Below, in pieces: positions 22,158 through 33,033 of a stretch of DNA of 64,000 bases; the stretch's first letter is position 1; every line of letters begins with the position of its first letter. A model generated the notes under the pieces. It was given only the letters and a program-made list of their open reading frames with translations. It made no database searches and was not told the origin of the DNA. The position numbers and the translations under genes were made by a program. This DNA is from Exophiala sp. HKRS030 (lineage: Eukaryota > Ascomycota > Eurotiomycetes > Chaetothyriales > Herpotrichiellaceae): NCBI GenBank assembly GCA_023897205.1, contig JAHWDD010000001.1, positions 7,192,001 through 7,256,000 on the forward strand. The letters are read 5' to 3'.

Positions 22158-23227
22158 ATGTTGGCCAACGCCGCAAATCAAGATCTACTCGCCAAAATCA
22201 CTTCAGATCTCCAAGGTCTTTCGAAAACCCTCGCCATGCCTACTCCCAAATCACAGACCAAATCCAGCAAACCACTCGGCGAGCGTGATGTCAATACCGT
22301 AGCTACGCCTAACAACAAGGTAACCAAGCACCATCCCTCCCCTACCTTCTCTCTGCCCAAAAGACACTCCTCGTGTCCAAACGGCGTTGGATTCACTCTA
22401 CCTGATCTGACCTTCCCTTACCTGACATGACCTCTCTGTACCAGGCCACCAACGGCAGCAAAAAACGCAAAAGCTCGAGCGCCAACAGCGACGCGGACGC
22501 AGGCAGCCAACCGCCAGCAGCGAAGAAAGCCCAACTGGCCGCCGCAGCGGCATCCAAAAACGACGTGTCCTCAATCCACCTCGACGGCGAAGCCACCCAG
22601 TCCGTCCCGGTGTACGACACATGCGACGACATGCGCACCAAGATCAACCGGTACATGCGGGAAACAGTCGGCGCGTCGAACGCCGGGCTGGTCAAATTGA
22701 TCAACGCCGCCGCATACCCGGACACGAACGAGGCGTCGGCGCATCAGCTCAAGACGTTCCTCACAGGTAAGCGCGGCCCCACGAGAGGCGCCGAGTCCAA
22801 GGTCTTTTACGGCGCGTATGTCTTCTTCGAGAAGCTGCGCGTCAAGCAGGATAAGAAGAAGTCCAAGAAGAGAGAGGAGATGGAAGATGTGTGGGGGAGC
22901 AAAGGCATGAGATTGCAGGATACCTCGAGGCATGGCATTTTGGCTCTGCCTGGTGAGAAGCCGACTGAGGACCAGTTTGGCCGGTTGCACTTTATGAGAT
23001 CGGGCGTTGATTGGTTCGGGGAGTTTGCACTGTTGTGGAGGGGAGCTGACGGGAGGCGTGCGATGCGGGCCAATACCCCTCTTAGGATGAGGATTATGAT
23101 ATGGAGAGGCGTAGAAATCTATGTCTATGTGCTAGCTGCCAGGTTGCTCACGCTAGAGGGTGAAGATGACGTGCTGACGCAGGGTTTACAATGTGATGCG
23201 AAAACAGGCTATATCTCACACACGTGA
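22158..23227 (+). CDS. DUF7726-domain protein, probably nuclear
   Basis: Uncharacterised fungal protein. Exons 22158-22319 and 22445-23227, with a 125-bp GT-AG intron, join in phase (NNK|ATNGSKKRK) and give 314 residues. The N-terminal quarter is Lys/Ser/Ala-rich with a likely nuclear signal (KKRKSS). The conserved domain covers about residues 115-205: VYDTCDDMRTKINRYMR, a short helix-turn-helix-like stretch, HQLKTFLTGKRGP, ESKVFYGAYVFFEKLRVKQ and KKKSKKREEMEDVWG. This layout suggests a small DNA- or protein-binding helical domain. The last 100 residues look atypical (DWFGEFALLWRG, IWRGVEIYVYVLAARLL) and may be intron or 3' UTR read as coding, so the true C-terminus is uncertain. Confidence 0.75.
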
Positions 23228-23467
23228 GAGATGAAGGGTAAAGATTGCTGGCCAGTGTAAGAATAGTTTGTACAGATACCATCAAGTGGATGCTTCAAAG
23301 TGACAACGTCTTTCTCTAAGCTATGCTACATGCAAGTGTATTTCCAGCTAGCCTCCCAAGGGCGACCGTAAAGTCTACCGCACCGAGGGAGATAATCACC
23401 AAAATGCTTCTAACTGATGGAGCCCTAGGTCGTACAGCTATCACACCCGTTTCCTTTTTCTATTTGC

Positions 23468-25968
23468 TCAAGTAGTACCCGCACCGGATTGAGTGCCTTT
23501 AGTCAGACCCAATTCTTCGTAGAATGCATCCGTCTTTGGTTCTCGGCCCAAAAAGCCGATCAAGGTCGTCATTTCATCTTGACTTCCTCCCTTTTCAAGG
23601 ACTTGATGTCTGTATCGCCGTCCTTCCGTGGGGTTCATCGGGTCTTTCTTGAACACGCTGTAGAACATGTCGGTCGAATAGACTTGGGAGCTCAAGTAGC
23701 CGTAGTAGCCTGTAGTAGAGATGTTAGTTGATGTTCCTGGTGGATGGCAACGAAACAGGGATGAGAAAGAGTCTATCAGGTAGAACTTACCAGCATCGTA
23801 TCCTCCCATCAAATGACCAAAGGTCGCTTGACCATTGCCCCAGCCATTGCCCTCGCCGAGAACTTCCGGTCCATCGATCTTGGAAATGTCCTTTCTAAGC
23901 GCATTGTATGTCTCGGTGATGTTGAGTGCTTCTAACGTGGCATGGTCCTTGGCTTCGTGGATGGTCATATCGAAGATACCGAAATGCAGCTGTCGCAAGT
24001 TGAATAGTGCTCCGTTCAAGTTCTTGGTCTTGATGAGTTTCTGGATCAGATCGTCAGGAATCTGCTCCTCGGGCTTCGAGGCATTTGCGCCACTATGCTC
24101 TCGCCATGCCGCGTAGTATTCGGGGGAGAGGGTGGAATAATGGCGACTGAGGGATTTGAGTTGGGATGGAGTCCAACACCAATTTTCCAGCATTTGGCTG
24201 GGTGCTTCGACAAAGTCTCTCACCGTGCTGGTACCGTGGAAGCGGGAGTAAGTGGTGCGGGACACTAAATCGTGAATGCCGTGGCCCAATTCGTGGAACA
24301 GCGTGGTCACCTCGTCGTGCTTCAGCAGACTGGGCTTCTTTGCTGTGGGTTTCGAGAAATTGCAGATGAGAGCTGTGGCAGGGTATCTTCTCGTTCCATT
24401 TTCTTGAATGAAGCCTGGTTGGAGATTGAAATTGGCCGCATGTCCGTACTTTCCATTTCGAGGGAAGAGATCTAGATAAAGATAGCCGACAAAGCCACTG
24501 CCCTCGCTTTCATCGTCCCAAACACTAAAAACCTGGACTTCCTCATGCCATACAATGTCGGCGCCTTTACCAGAAGGCGAAATCTTGTCTCGATCTTCTC
24601 CCACGACTTCGATGAATTGAAGGCCGAAGATGGTCTCGAAAATCTCCAGCATACCTTTGATAGCAGTTTGGAGTGGGAAGTATTCCGAGATAAGTTGCTG
24701 GTCCAATTGATAATCCTTCTCCTCCATGACTCTGTCGTAGAAGCGGTGGTCCCAAAGAAAATAATTTCCATCGAATTTCTCCCGCGAGATTCGACATCGG
24801 CCTTCTTCAATTCTTTCAGTACAGCGATCTCATCAAGCCCACCTTGGCTTAATCGACTGCGCAGATCGCCCAAGAAGTCGTCCACGGTCTTGGGTGTCTT
24901 GGCCATCTTGTCCTCGATCCTGAAGGCAGCATGGTTTGGATAACCCAGAAGGCGAGCAGCCTCGTCTCTCAAAAGGATGGCCTCTCGGAACAATGGGACA
25001 TTTTGATTCGACTTGTTCTCGTTGGCAATGAAAACCTTCTTGCGGGTCTCGCTGTTCGTGGCGTACTTGAGCGTTGGGAACAAATCCGGATACTTGAAAG
25101 TCAACCAATACTTCTCGCCATCCTTTTTGAGCAACGAAACGACATCAGCAGGGACGCCGTCAAGCTCCTCAGCAGTGAACCACAATCCGCCACTTTCTTC
25201 ATTCAGGTTCTTGGAAAAGGCAATTCCCAATTGACTAAGTCGCTTCTTGATTTCCTTGAATCGATCACGTTTAGGTCCCGCAGGGATGTTCAGACCGTTG
25301 CGCACGTAGCCTTTGTGTTCTTTCTCGAGCAATCGTTGAGATTCAGGGTCTAGTTTATCTCCGCGCTTCAACGCAGCGTCAACCAGCTTGAAGACGTCTT
25401 CACGCATAGCAGCTTCAATACTAAAGTCGTCCATCAATTTTTCCGCTTCGGTCGAGGCATCTCGTAGACTTTGATCGGTAGAGACAGATTGATAAAAACC
25501 GAGGATATGGGCGGACAGAGTCTGCTGGTTGTCGTCGTGAGCCAAGGGAAGGAGAACATTCTTGAACGTGGCATCTTTCTGATCAATTTGTGCGACGATG
25601 TCGTCCGTGATCTTCTTGGACTGTGCCAATAGTTTCTTGGTATCACTGATCACCGACTCAGGTGTTCCTGTAAAGCTCGGTGGGGCCTGTGGAGGCTTTC
25701 GAAATTTGCCAGAAACCATGTTTGAAGTGGTGACTGGGCGGAAAGGGCTTGTAGAAGAGCTGGTTGGCTTGAAAGGTCGAACCGAGTTCAAAATCGCTCC
25801 TAGACGGGCAGGAGCGCGAAAAGGAGCCAGGATTGATAGAGAGATAATTGCGAAGAGGGCGAAGGCAGAGAGGAGGACGAAACTCTTTAGTCGAGCCAGG
25901 TTGATGGCGGGATGAAGGGGGATTTTATATCTGATTGCAAACGCTGAGACTCTAGGAACTTTTAGCAC
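23468..25968 (-). CDS. PRD1: M3 metallo-oligopeptidase (saccharolysin/thimet type), with a one-base frame break
   Basis: Zinc oligopeptidase of the Prd1/thimet family, cleaving short peptides in cytosol or organelles. Exons 25968-23791 and 23709-23468, with an in-frame 81-bp intron (GGYDAG|YYGYLSSQVY), give about 806 residues. The catalytic zinc site is HELGH in TLFHELGHGIHD, followed by the downstream Glu in FVEAPSQMLENW. Other family blocks: SPSGKGADIVWHE, FVGYLYLDLFPR, KYGHAANFNLQPGF and SFSSLF-adjacent FGHLMGGYDAG. The N-terminus has a hydrophobic helix at about 28-50 before the soluble domain; an internal ATG at 25719 (MVSGKFRKPP) would give a soluble form. The frame breaks at plus-strand CCC 24781-24783: DVESRG is followed one frame away by EKFDGNYFLWDHRFY. 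Exon sum 2420 bp is one short of a codon multiple. Confidence 0.92.
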
Positions 25969-26568
25969 GGTGTCAGAGAACTAACACCTAGTGAATGAGT
26001 GCATGAGAAGCAGTGCCAATGAAATCTGGATGAGGATATACGAGGATATGGAATGATAGTCGACGATAGCAGGTAAAAGTGAAGCGATGCCTGCGGATGA
26101 TTGCCTAGAATCAACAGAGTAAGTCGAAGTCCCTTGTGGTCCCCTCCTTCAGCCTCAGTAGTGAGCAGTGACCACCAACTCTAATCGACAAGGTGGAGCC
26201 CACGTCGACACTGGGCATGTCGTGAGACACCACGCGGAGAATGATGTGTCATCTTGCCCGACTGTATACGCCTTTCGACTGTGCTATATCTATTCCTACA
26301 GCCACTGTCACCACGAGTGTAATTTCACGAAAAGATGCACGTCCAAAGACATTACTATATAGAGCCCATCGACAGCAGACACCTTGCCCAAAATCGTCGA
26401 TTGTGTTGGCACGATTGAGTGGGAAACAACCAGTCACCATTTGCAGCAAACGTTACCATCACCAAACACGGAGCTTAGAACTATTTTCACTTCCGAAACA
26501 AGAGCTTCTAGTGTCGAGAGCATCAAAGTCACATCTTCTGACCATCCCCAACAGGCCCGACCCTTGCC
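25969..26568. other. Divergent promoter region, PRD1 / alpha-beta hydrolase
   Basis: 600 bp shared upstream space. No gene and no clear TATA box were seen; several CACC/GACC words near 26160-26330. Confidence 0.45.
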
Positions 26569-27453
26569 ATGGATGAAGTCACACTCACCGAGAATAGTTT
26601 TCCCTGCACCAAAACCCACGAGTTCAGTCTGAAATGGACTACTTTTGGAAAGCCTTCGGGGCCGCCACTGGTGTTCATCCATGGCACACCGTGGTCACAT
26701 AAAGTCTGGATACCCTATGCACAAGCATTTTCCTCGTCATACAAAGTCTATTTGTTTGACAACCCAGGATTTGGACTATCACTCGCTGGAGCATCCATAG
26801 CTGGACGACATGAACTCGACGCTTCTTTGGCCACTCAAGCAGAAGCATTTGCATGTCTGTTTAAGCTTTGGAATCTATCACAACCACCTCACATTGTCGC
26901 TCACGATGTAGGTGGTCTCATAGCTCTCAGGGCCAATTTGCTGCACGGATGCGAATATGCCAGTCTTTGCTTGGTCGATGTCGTCGCTATCCGACCCTTC
27001 GGTTCGTCATTCTTCAAACTCGTAGGATCGAATACGGAAGTCTTTAACGCCATCCCGGATAAGATAGCTGAAGGGTTGATTCGGTCTTATATCCAAGACG
27101 CAGCGTTTAAACCACTTCCGAAAGAGGTGGAAGATATGTTGGTGTCTCCGTGGTCCAAGAAGGGAGTACAGTGCAAGGGAGGATTTCTTAGACAAATCAG
27201 ACAGGCTGATCAAAGGCATGTCGAACAAGTCGAGGCGAGATATGGCGAAGTGGGTAAAAAGATACCGGTCAAGATCATATGGGGCAAAGAGGATGCTTGG
27301 ATTCCAGTGGACCGGGCATTGAAACTGGCCAGGATGATAGGGACTGAAGAAGTTGTGATTGTGGAAGGGGCAGGGCATCTCATCCAATATGATCAACCCG
27401 TCCGGCTGGGAGTTGAACTGGCGTATTGGTTGACGAAGGTTGCGAGCACGTGA
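26569..27453 (+). CDS. Alpha/beta hydrolase with Asp nucleophile (haloalkane dehalogenase / epoxide hydrolase type)
   Basis: Single-exon 294-residue alpha/beta-fold hydrolase, predicted cytosolic. The oxyanion motif FIHGTPWSH lies near residue 37, YLFDNPGFGLS near 62, and the nucleophile elbow is VAHDVGG with Asp113 in place of Ser. The acid is probably within GKEDAWIP, and the catalytic His in GAGHLIQYDQP. An Asp elbow is characteristic of haloalkane dehalogenases and epoxide hydrolases, but the two conserved cap tyrosines of epoxide hydrolases were not identified, so the substrate is open. The gene is divergent from PRD1 and convergent with ARL1. Confidence 0.8.
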   Translation: MDEVTLTENSFPCTKTHEFSLKWTTFGKPSGPPLVFIHGTPWSHKVWIPYAQAFSSSYKVYLFDNPGFGLSLAGASIAGRHELDASLATQAEAFACLFKLWNLSQPPHIVAHDVGGLIALRANLLHGCEYASLCLVDVVAIRPFGSSFFKLVGSNTEVFNAIPDKIAEGLIRSYIQDAAFKPLPKEVEDMLVSPWSKKGVQCKGGFLRQIRQADQRHVEQVEARYGEVGKKIPVKIIWGKEDAWIPVDRALKLARMIGTEEVVIVEGAGHLIQYDQPVRLGVELAYWLTKVAST

Positions 27454-27557
27454 TGTTATCGAGAGGGATATAGGAAGATTAAAGACCGGGGTCATTGATT
27501 GCCATGATGCTGACTGTAACAAAGCGCCTGCAATGTGAGGGTATACCATATGTATCG

Positions 27558-28358
27558 TTATGATTCGGATTGTACCGTTTGCCTGACATGAAATTAGTAT
27601 TTGATAAAGGATATCAAGTAGACGCAACTTACGAAAGCCAGTCCATGCCCTCATTTATACCTTTACCGTCAATGACCGAACAGGCAACAATACTCCAATT
27701 GCGATCTCTGAGTTCTCCCAATTTCAATGCCTCGGAAATTTCACCAGCGCCTTGTGCACCGGGCTGCTAGATGTCAGTAATGACCGAATTAAGGGGAAAT
27801 GACTGTCCTCACCTGATCCTGTTTATTTGCAAACACCAGTAATGCGGCATCCTTCAGCTCGTCCTCATTCAACATAGATCTGAGTTCATCCGCGGCGATC
27901 TCCAGACGCTCGATATCTGTCGAATCGATAACAAATATGACGGCGGCTGTGTTGGCATAATATGACCTCCAGTAAGGCCTGATCGAGGTCTGGCCACCTA
28001 GATCCCACACGTCGAAATTGAGATTACCATACTGTACGGATCTGCAAGAAGTCAGCCGTGTCTCATGCACTGGAGATAGAAGGTGACAGACTCGACATTA
28101 AATCCTATGGTGGGTATCGTTGTTACCACCTCTCCAATCTGTGCTTGTCAAAATAAGGTCCTGCTTTCAGGTCGTATAGGTTTACCTTCAACCGATAAAG
28201 TAGAGTCGTTTTCCCGGCATTGTCCTGTTGGACTTGTTAGCATGAATTTACAACTGATAGCCCGCCGTGGCAGTTCATACTAATCCGAGAATCAGGATAC
28301 GAATGTCTTTCTTGCCCCAGACCAGGCTCGAAAACAGTTTTGATATTGAGACACCCAT
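27558..28358 (-). CDS. ARL1: ARF-like small GTPase Arl1
   Basis: Golgi-associated GTPase that recruits golgins to the trans-Golgi. Six exons: 28358-28281, 28224-28186, 28138-28092, 28041-27813, 27763-27633 and 27582-27558, all with GT-AG introns of 47-56 bp; total 549 bp, 182 residues, exact family length. It opens [18 protein letters not shown] with Gly2 for N-myristoylation. G1 is GLDNAGKTT split across exons 1 and 2, switch I ends [11 protein letters not shown]3 is [14 protein letters not shown], and G4 is NKQD. C-terminus is DWLSQTVQSES. Three exons are shorter than 50 bp. [16 protein letters not shown] favours Arl1 over Arf1. Confidence 0.93.
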
Positions 28359-29281
28359 GTTTATGTGTGTGAGAGTTCCGAAATAGCTGTGAAGGAGAAA
28401 TCAAAGAATGCTTTCGTCTACAAGCACATAGTTCGCTCTGGTCAAGCCACGTTGCCTTGTCAGCACTTGGTGAGTCCGAGAATTCAAGACTGTGCCTTGA
28501 TGAACGGCTGCAGGTCTGCTCGATAAGTTATCGGTTGTAAAGTGGGATGATTTCACGTTGAAAGAAGATTCCGAGTGATATAAATGATTGTTTTGAGACT
28601 TGCTGAAGCCGAAAGTCCACGTTGTGAAGTTCGAAGTCACCTTGGCGTTGATGTTGGGCCAGAAGGGCAACTCCCCACAGCGACAAGGGCCTCTTTGGCC
28701 CAGGCACCTCCTTAACTACCTGAACCTACTCTGTACTTCGTAGTTGGTTGGTTAAGTGGACAACTTCTCTAGGCGCCAGGGTTGATCCGTTCCGTCAAGG
28801 TTCCACCCTGGGGCCTCAAGTACCCGATGCGCTTAACGAGGCTGGCGAGGTACCTGCACCGCCTACTTTACCGGGCTAAGGAGGCCTGCGGGCATGTTTC
28901 TCAGCCACAGTTGGAGATGCCCAGTCTGCGTGCTGAGGGCCCTCCACCCAAGAGTCAAGACAGGTTCACTCGTTTACTAGCGAAGTAATTCATCCGCCAC
29001 GATTTATTCCCTCGAGTACAACTGAGAAAGAGTGCGTGCGCAATCTCAAAGTCAAAGGCCCTGTCGATATATCCAGACCTCGCTGTGCCCCAGCGACGAT
29101 CTTGTCCACTGCCATCGTCGCCTTCACTTTGAGACGCTCTTCTCTTCACGCGCCTGTGAGACCTCCCGCTGAGATGACCTGATCTTCAAAAATTCACAAA
29201 CATATTTCCTCCTTTTGAATTCCACCATTCTTCCTGTCCGAGCACAACCACTTCCTTCCACGACCCGACTCTCATTTCATC
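28359..29281. other. Divergent intergenic region, ARL1 / ARP8
   Basis: 923 bp. No gene recognised. A stretch at about 28705-28760 again carries the TTAACTACCT / AGTTGGTTAAG type of short words seen in the 2.4-8 kb spacer. Confidence 0.45.
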
Positions 29282-31519
29282 ATGGTTGGAAAAAAGAGCG
29301 GGAAGGCCCTCTTACGGGAGGAGGGCCTGGAAAGGACGGACAACAATATGGATCTTACGTCGTGGCCTCAAATCATCCCCATCAATCAGAAAAACTACTA
29401 TACAGGTACGCTCCACCCCTAGTGGCCAATGTCACCATCGCTGACTACCCTGACCAACAGAGTACCTCAAACGTGATGAACAAATTCTCGCTGTTAGATC
29501 TCAGCAGGAAGAGGCACGGAACAAAATGATAAAACAAGCAAAAGACCGCGACCGAGCATTGGCGCAAGGAAGAAATGTCGGACCAGATGGGGATATCGAG
29601 ATGGAAGAGGGTGATGAAGAGAACGAGGACGAAGCGTCAAGTGGCGCCAAAACCATTGTCATCCATCTCGGCTCCCAGAACATGAGAATTGGTCTTGCCA
29701 ACGACGCTCTGCCCAAAACAGTTCCCATGGTCATCGCGCGTCGTGCTCCTCAGTCAGAATCCGAAATGAATGATGGCGAACCGGCCCCCAAAAGAGCAAA
29801 GCTGAGTAATGGTCTAATACCTCACGAACCCGAGAAGCGGTTTGGCGAAGATTTCGCAAAGAAGTTCTCCGGTCTGTCCAACGAATTGAAAGTCAGGATG
29901 AGAATGAACAAGAGAAAGGTGTTGCCGCAGTCAAGAGAAATGGTCACCAGTTACAATAGAAGGAACACCTACGAGACTATCACCGATTTCAACGACACCA
30001 TGCGTATCGACTGGACCGATGTTTCTCACAAACCACGATATCTGACGGGAAAAGCTGCCTTGCGGATACCAGACTTGTCCGAGCCACGGTACAAACTTTA
30101 CTGGCCTATTCAAAATGGATGGATCAATGAAAAGGACTACGATTCGAAACGATTTCTATACGACGATATTCAGCTGATTCTTGAAGACGCAATCAAAGAC
30201 CAGTTGGATCTGAAGCTACGCACTCGCGAGGACTGGGCGCAGTATAGCTGCGTCATGGTCATTCCCGATTACTACGAGAGAACCTATGTTACCAGTCTCC
30301 TCGATATGGCTATCACCGAATTCGGCTTTGGGCGTGTCTGCTTCATACAGGAAAGCCTGGCGGCATCATTTGGAGCAGGGTTTACAACATGTTGCATTGT
30401 TGACATCGGTGCCCAGAAGACGTCGATATCCTGCGTTGAGGATGGCATGATCATCGATAACTCTCGTGTCAATCTGAAATTCGGTGGCAGAGATATTACT
30501 GAAGCTTTTGTCAAAATGATCATACACAATCATTTTCCATACGCTGAGATCAACCTCAACAGGAGATATGATTTTCAACTCGCCGAAGAACTGAAACAAA
30601 AATTCCTCACCATGACCGAAGCTGATGTCTCCGTCCAACTTTACGATTTCCATTTGAGAGCACCAGACCAGGAAACTCGTAAATACACATTCAAGATATA
30701 TGATGAGGTCATCCTTGCACCCATGGGACTCTTCAAACCTATCATCTTTGACGACAACGGGAAGCTCGTCGGTCGAAGGAAACTGGTCGACAAATCATAT
30801 GACATCTACGACGGCAGGCCTAACGATCCTAGCTCTTCTGCTCAAGCCGAGATCCTTACCGCCATAGCACCCGAAGAAGTCCTCACATCGACGACCAAAT
30901 CCAATCTCAAACCAAATGGCACCACAAATGGTGCCGCAAATGGGCCAAAGATGAATCTATCATTGAATCTCGCCGACCCTCCTTCAGCAACATCAAAGAA
31001 ATGGACGCGACCCCTCAACCATCGGCCGCGAGTTCCCCGGCGCGAAATCTAGACGGCACACCACAACCAGATGACGCCGAAGGCGGATTCACGCGAGACG
31101 AGAAGCCAAAGGTCGAAGAAGTGGTTGAAGAAGAACCACTCTCAATCGAACGCCGCGACGACGTCCTCCCCATTTATCCACTGCCTAACGCAATCGTCAC
31201 ATCCATCACACACGCGGCACGCGGATCACCTCAAAAGACTAGCGACCTGCTCTCGGGCATCATGCTCACCGGCGGCACCAGTATCATCTCCGGCCTCAAC
31301 CAACATCTAGAAGAATCTCTCCGTGGCATCTTACCGGGCTATAGCAAGGACATCCTCATTGGCCGGCCACCGAGGGAGTTAGATCCTCAAGTTGTCGCGT
31401 GGAAGGGAGGGGCTGTATTTGGACGCATGAGTCGAACGAACGATTGCTGGATCAATGGGTTTTTGTATGAAAGGCTAGGAGAGAGGATTCTGGCCCATAA
31501 ACTGATGTGGGCGTGGTAG
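29282..31519 (+). CDS. ARP8: Actin-related protein 8 (INO80 complex), with a one-base frame break
   Basis: Nuclear actin-related subunit of the INO80 chromatin remodeller, binding nucleosomes and actin/Arp4. Exons 29282-29405 and 29461-31519, with a 55-bp intron, give about 727 residues. Start MVGKKSGKALLREEG; then IIPINQKNYYTEYLKRDEQ, the first actin strand TIVIHLGSQNMRIGLA, IQNGWINEKDYDS, VMVIPDYYERTYVTSLLDMA, FIQESLAASFGAG, CCIVDIGAQKTSISCVEDG and RVNLKFGGRDITEAF. The C-terminal actin blocks are GIMLTGGTSIISGLNQHLEE, LDPQVVAWKGGAVFGRM and the usual terminal HKLMWAW. A low-complexity insert near 30880-30990 changes frame; the likeliest place is GGG at 30942-30944, giving NGAKDESIIESRRPSF downstream. 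Exon sum 2183 bp is one short of a codon multiple. Confidence 0.92.
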
Positions 31520-31803
31520 TAACTAGCCTACATATATGGTGATATACCTATGTAGAGAATGAATGAGAAGAGACGAATAAAACAAATCCATAAAACACCC
31601 CAGAAGAAACATACAATGCCCGATTCAACAATTCCCGACCCAATTTTCCCATCTCAGGCTCCAAAATCCACCGGTCCGAATGCCGCATTGCACCTGCAAT
31701 CCATCCCCTGACTACCATAGTTAACATGTCATAGCCCAGCTATCTGATATTGGTACATAGGCTGCTGAGCAGGTCAAGAGTCAAGAAGTCAAGAGCCCCA
31801 AAA

Positions 31804-32320
31804 TCACGCCCCACCCTCGCGCTTCGCATACTCATCCTCCATCCTCTCCTCATACTCGCGATCCCTGGCCTCCTGCTCGAGATCCCGTTGCGGCCGCTGC
31901 TGCTTGTTGTTGTCGCCGCCAACGTCATCATCATCCTCCGTAACATCTTGAATCCTCCCACTATCCCCCACTCTCCCCTCTCCTGTGCCTATGCCCGTGA
32001 TACCATTCCTCGTTACACCACCACCAACACCAATACTACCGGCGGCGGATAATGCCGCGTGTCCTCGCGGTCTGGCTGGCCGGTCTCGCGCACGCTGCGG
32101 TGGATGGTCGTCCCGTCGCGCGAGTTGGATGATGTTGTTTGCGTGTAGCTGCTGGAATGGTGTTGGTTGCTGCCTGGGTTGGTGGCGTTGCTGCTGCTGG
32201 CACTGGTGCTGCTGGAGTAGCCGAAGGTGCAGGTCGCGAAGGATGAGTAGTCAGCAGTCCCGCGGCAGCGGTGTTTGTGTTGTTGTTGTTGATGCTGCTG
32301 TTGTTGTTGGTTGACGACAT
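31804..32320 (-). CDS. Small Asn/Ala-rich protein with acidic charged tail, unknown function
   Basis: Not recognised. A start at MSSTNNNSSINNNN is followed by a Pro/Ala/Thr-rich stretch. A plausible 52-bp intron (32152-32203, GTGCCA...TTCCAG) joins exon 32320-32204 to exon 32151-31804, giving 154 residues. The second exon reads QLHANNIIQLARRDDHPPQR, a Gly-rich linker, DVTEDDDDVGGDNN, and a charged helix ending ARDREYEERMEDEYAKREGG. The charged C-terminus looks conserved-protein-like, whereas the N-terminus is low complexity. Without splicing, the first frame continues to a stop at 32036 as 94 residues. It lies between ARP8 (+) and the NLR-like gene. Confidence 0.45.
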
Positions 32321-33033
32321 GGTTGTGTCAACGGGTGAGGATTTGTTGGAACTGAGAGTGTTCTCCGGCTGAGGTTGTCTAGTTAGGATACTGGCTATGG
32401 TGGGGCCGTGGTAGGAATTGGATTGGATCTTGTATGGACGAGGTGTTGGAACGATTCTGTCAATATGCTATCAAAAAGACAATTCAACAAGCTACTCAGT
32501 TCAGCGTTGACATTCCTTTTTATACTCTTCCTTCAATCCCAAGAACCCAGAAACCGTGGCATCACTCGAAGTTGTTCCTGTTTGGCCCATGTGACGTCCC
32601 CAGAATGACCTCATAGGCCATTTCATTGGCGGGCCGTTAACCATCGTGACAATCCTTCTAGGCTGGCTGGGGTTTTACTCCGTTTCGTTGGAGCTGAACT
32701 GTTTTCGCCACGGTGGCGTGGCGTTTGTGTGTGTGTGCCTGGAACCTGGGGCATGATGTCCTCTCCCTGACCACATACGGGTGATGCTGGTTGGCGTACT
32801 TTGTGCTTGCTTCCGGGTCAGTGCCTAAGGACGTTGGAATCAGGTTCTTCCTAGTGAAGAGGTACAACGGGGTAGCAGACTGTCCCCGGGAGTCAGAGAT
32901 GCACAGGTTTCAGCTTAAGTCATGGCAGCTTCAACAAGGTTTGATGCTTGGTTCAAAGTTCACGTCAGCTTGGCTCTCTTGTGGCGGCAATATTCGTTTA
33001 TTCAAGTGGGAAAAAGGCTTTCGAAACCATCTT
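32321..33033. other. Intergenic, no gene recognised
   Basis: Upstream of the small Asn-rich gene and downstream of the NLR-like gene. A short GTGTGTGTG run lies near 32728. Nothing else stands out. Confidence 0.45.
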
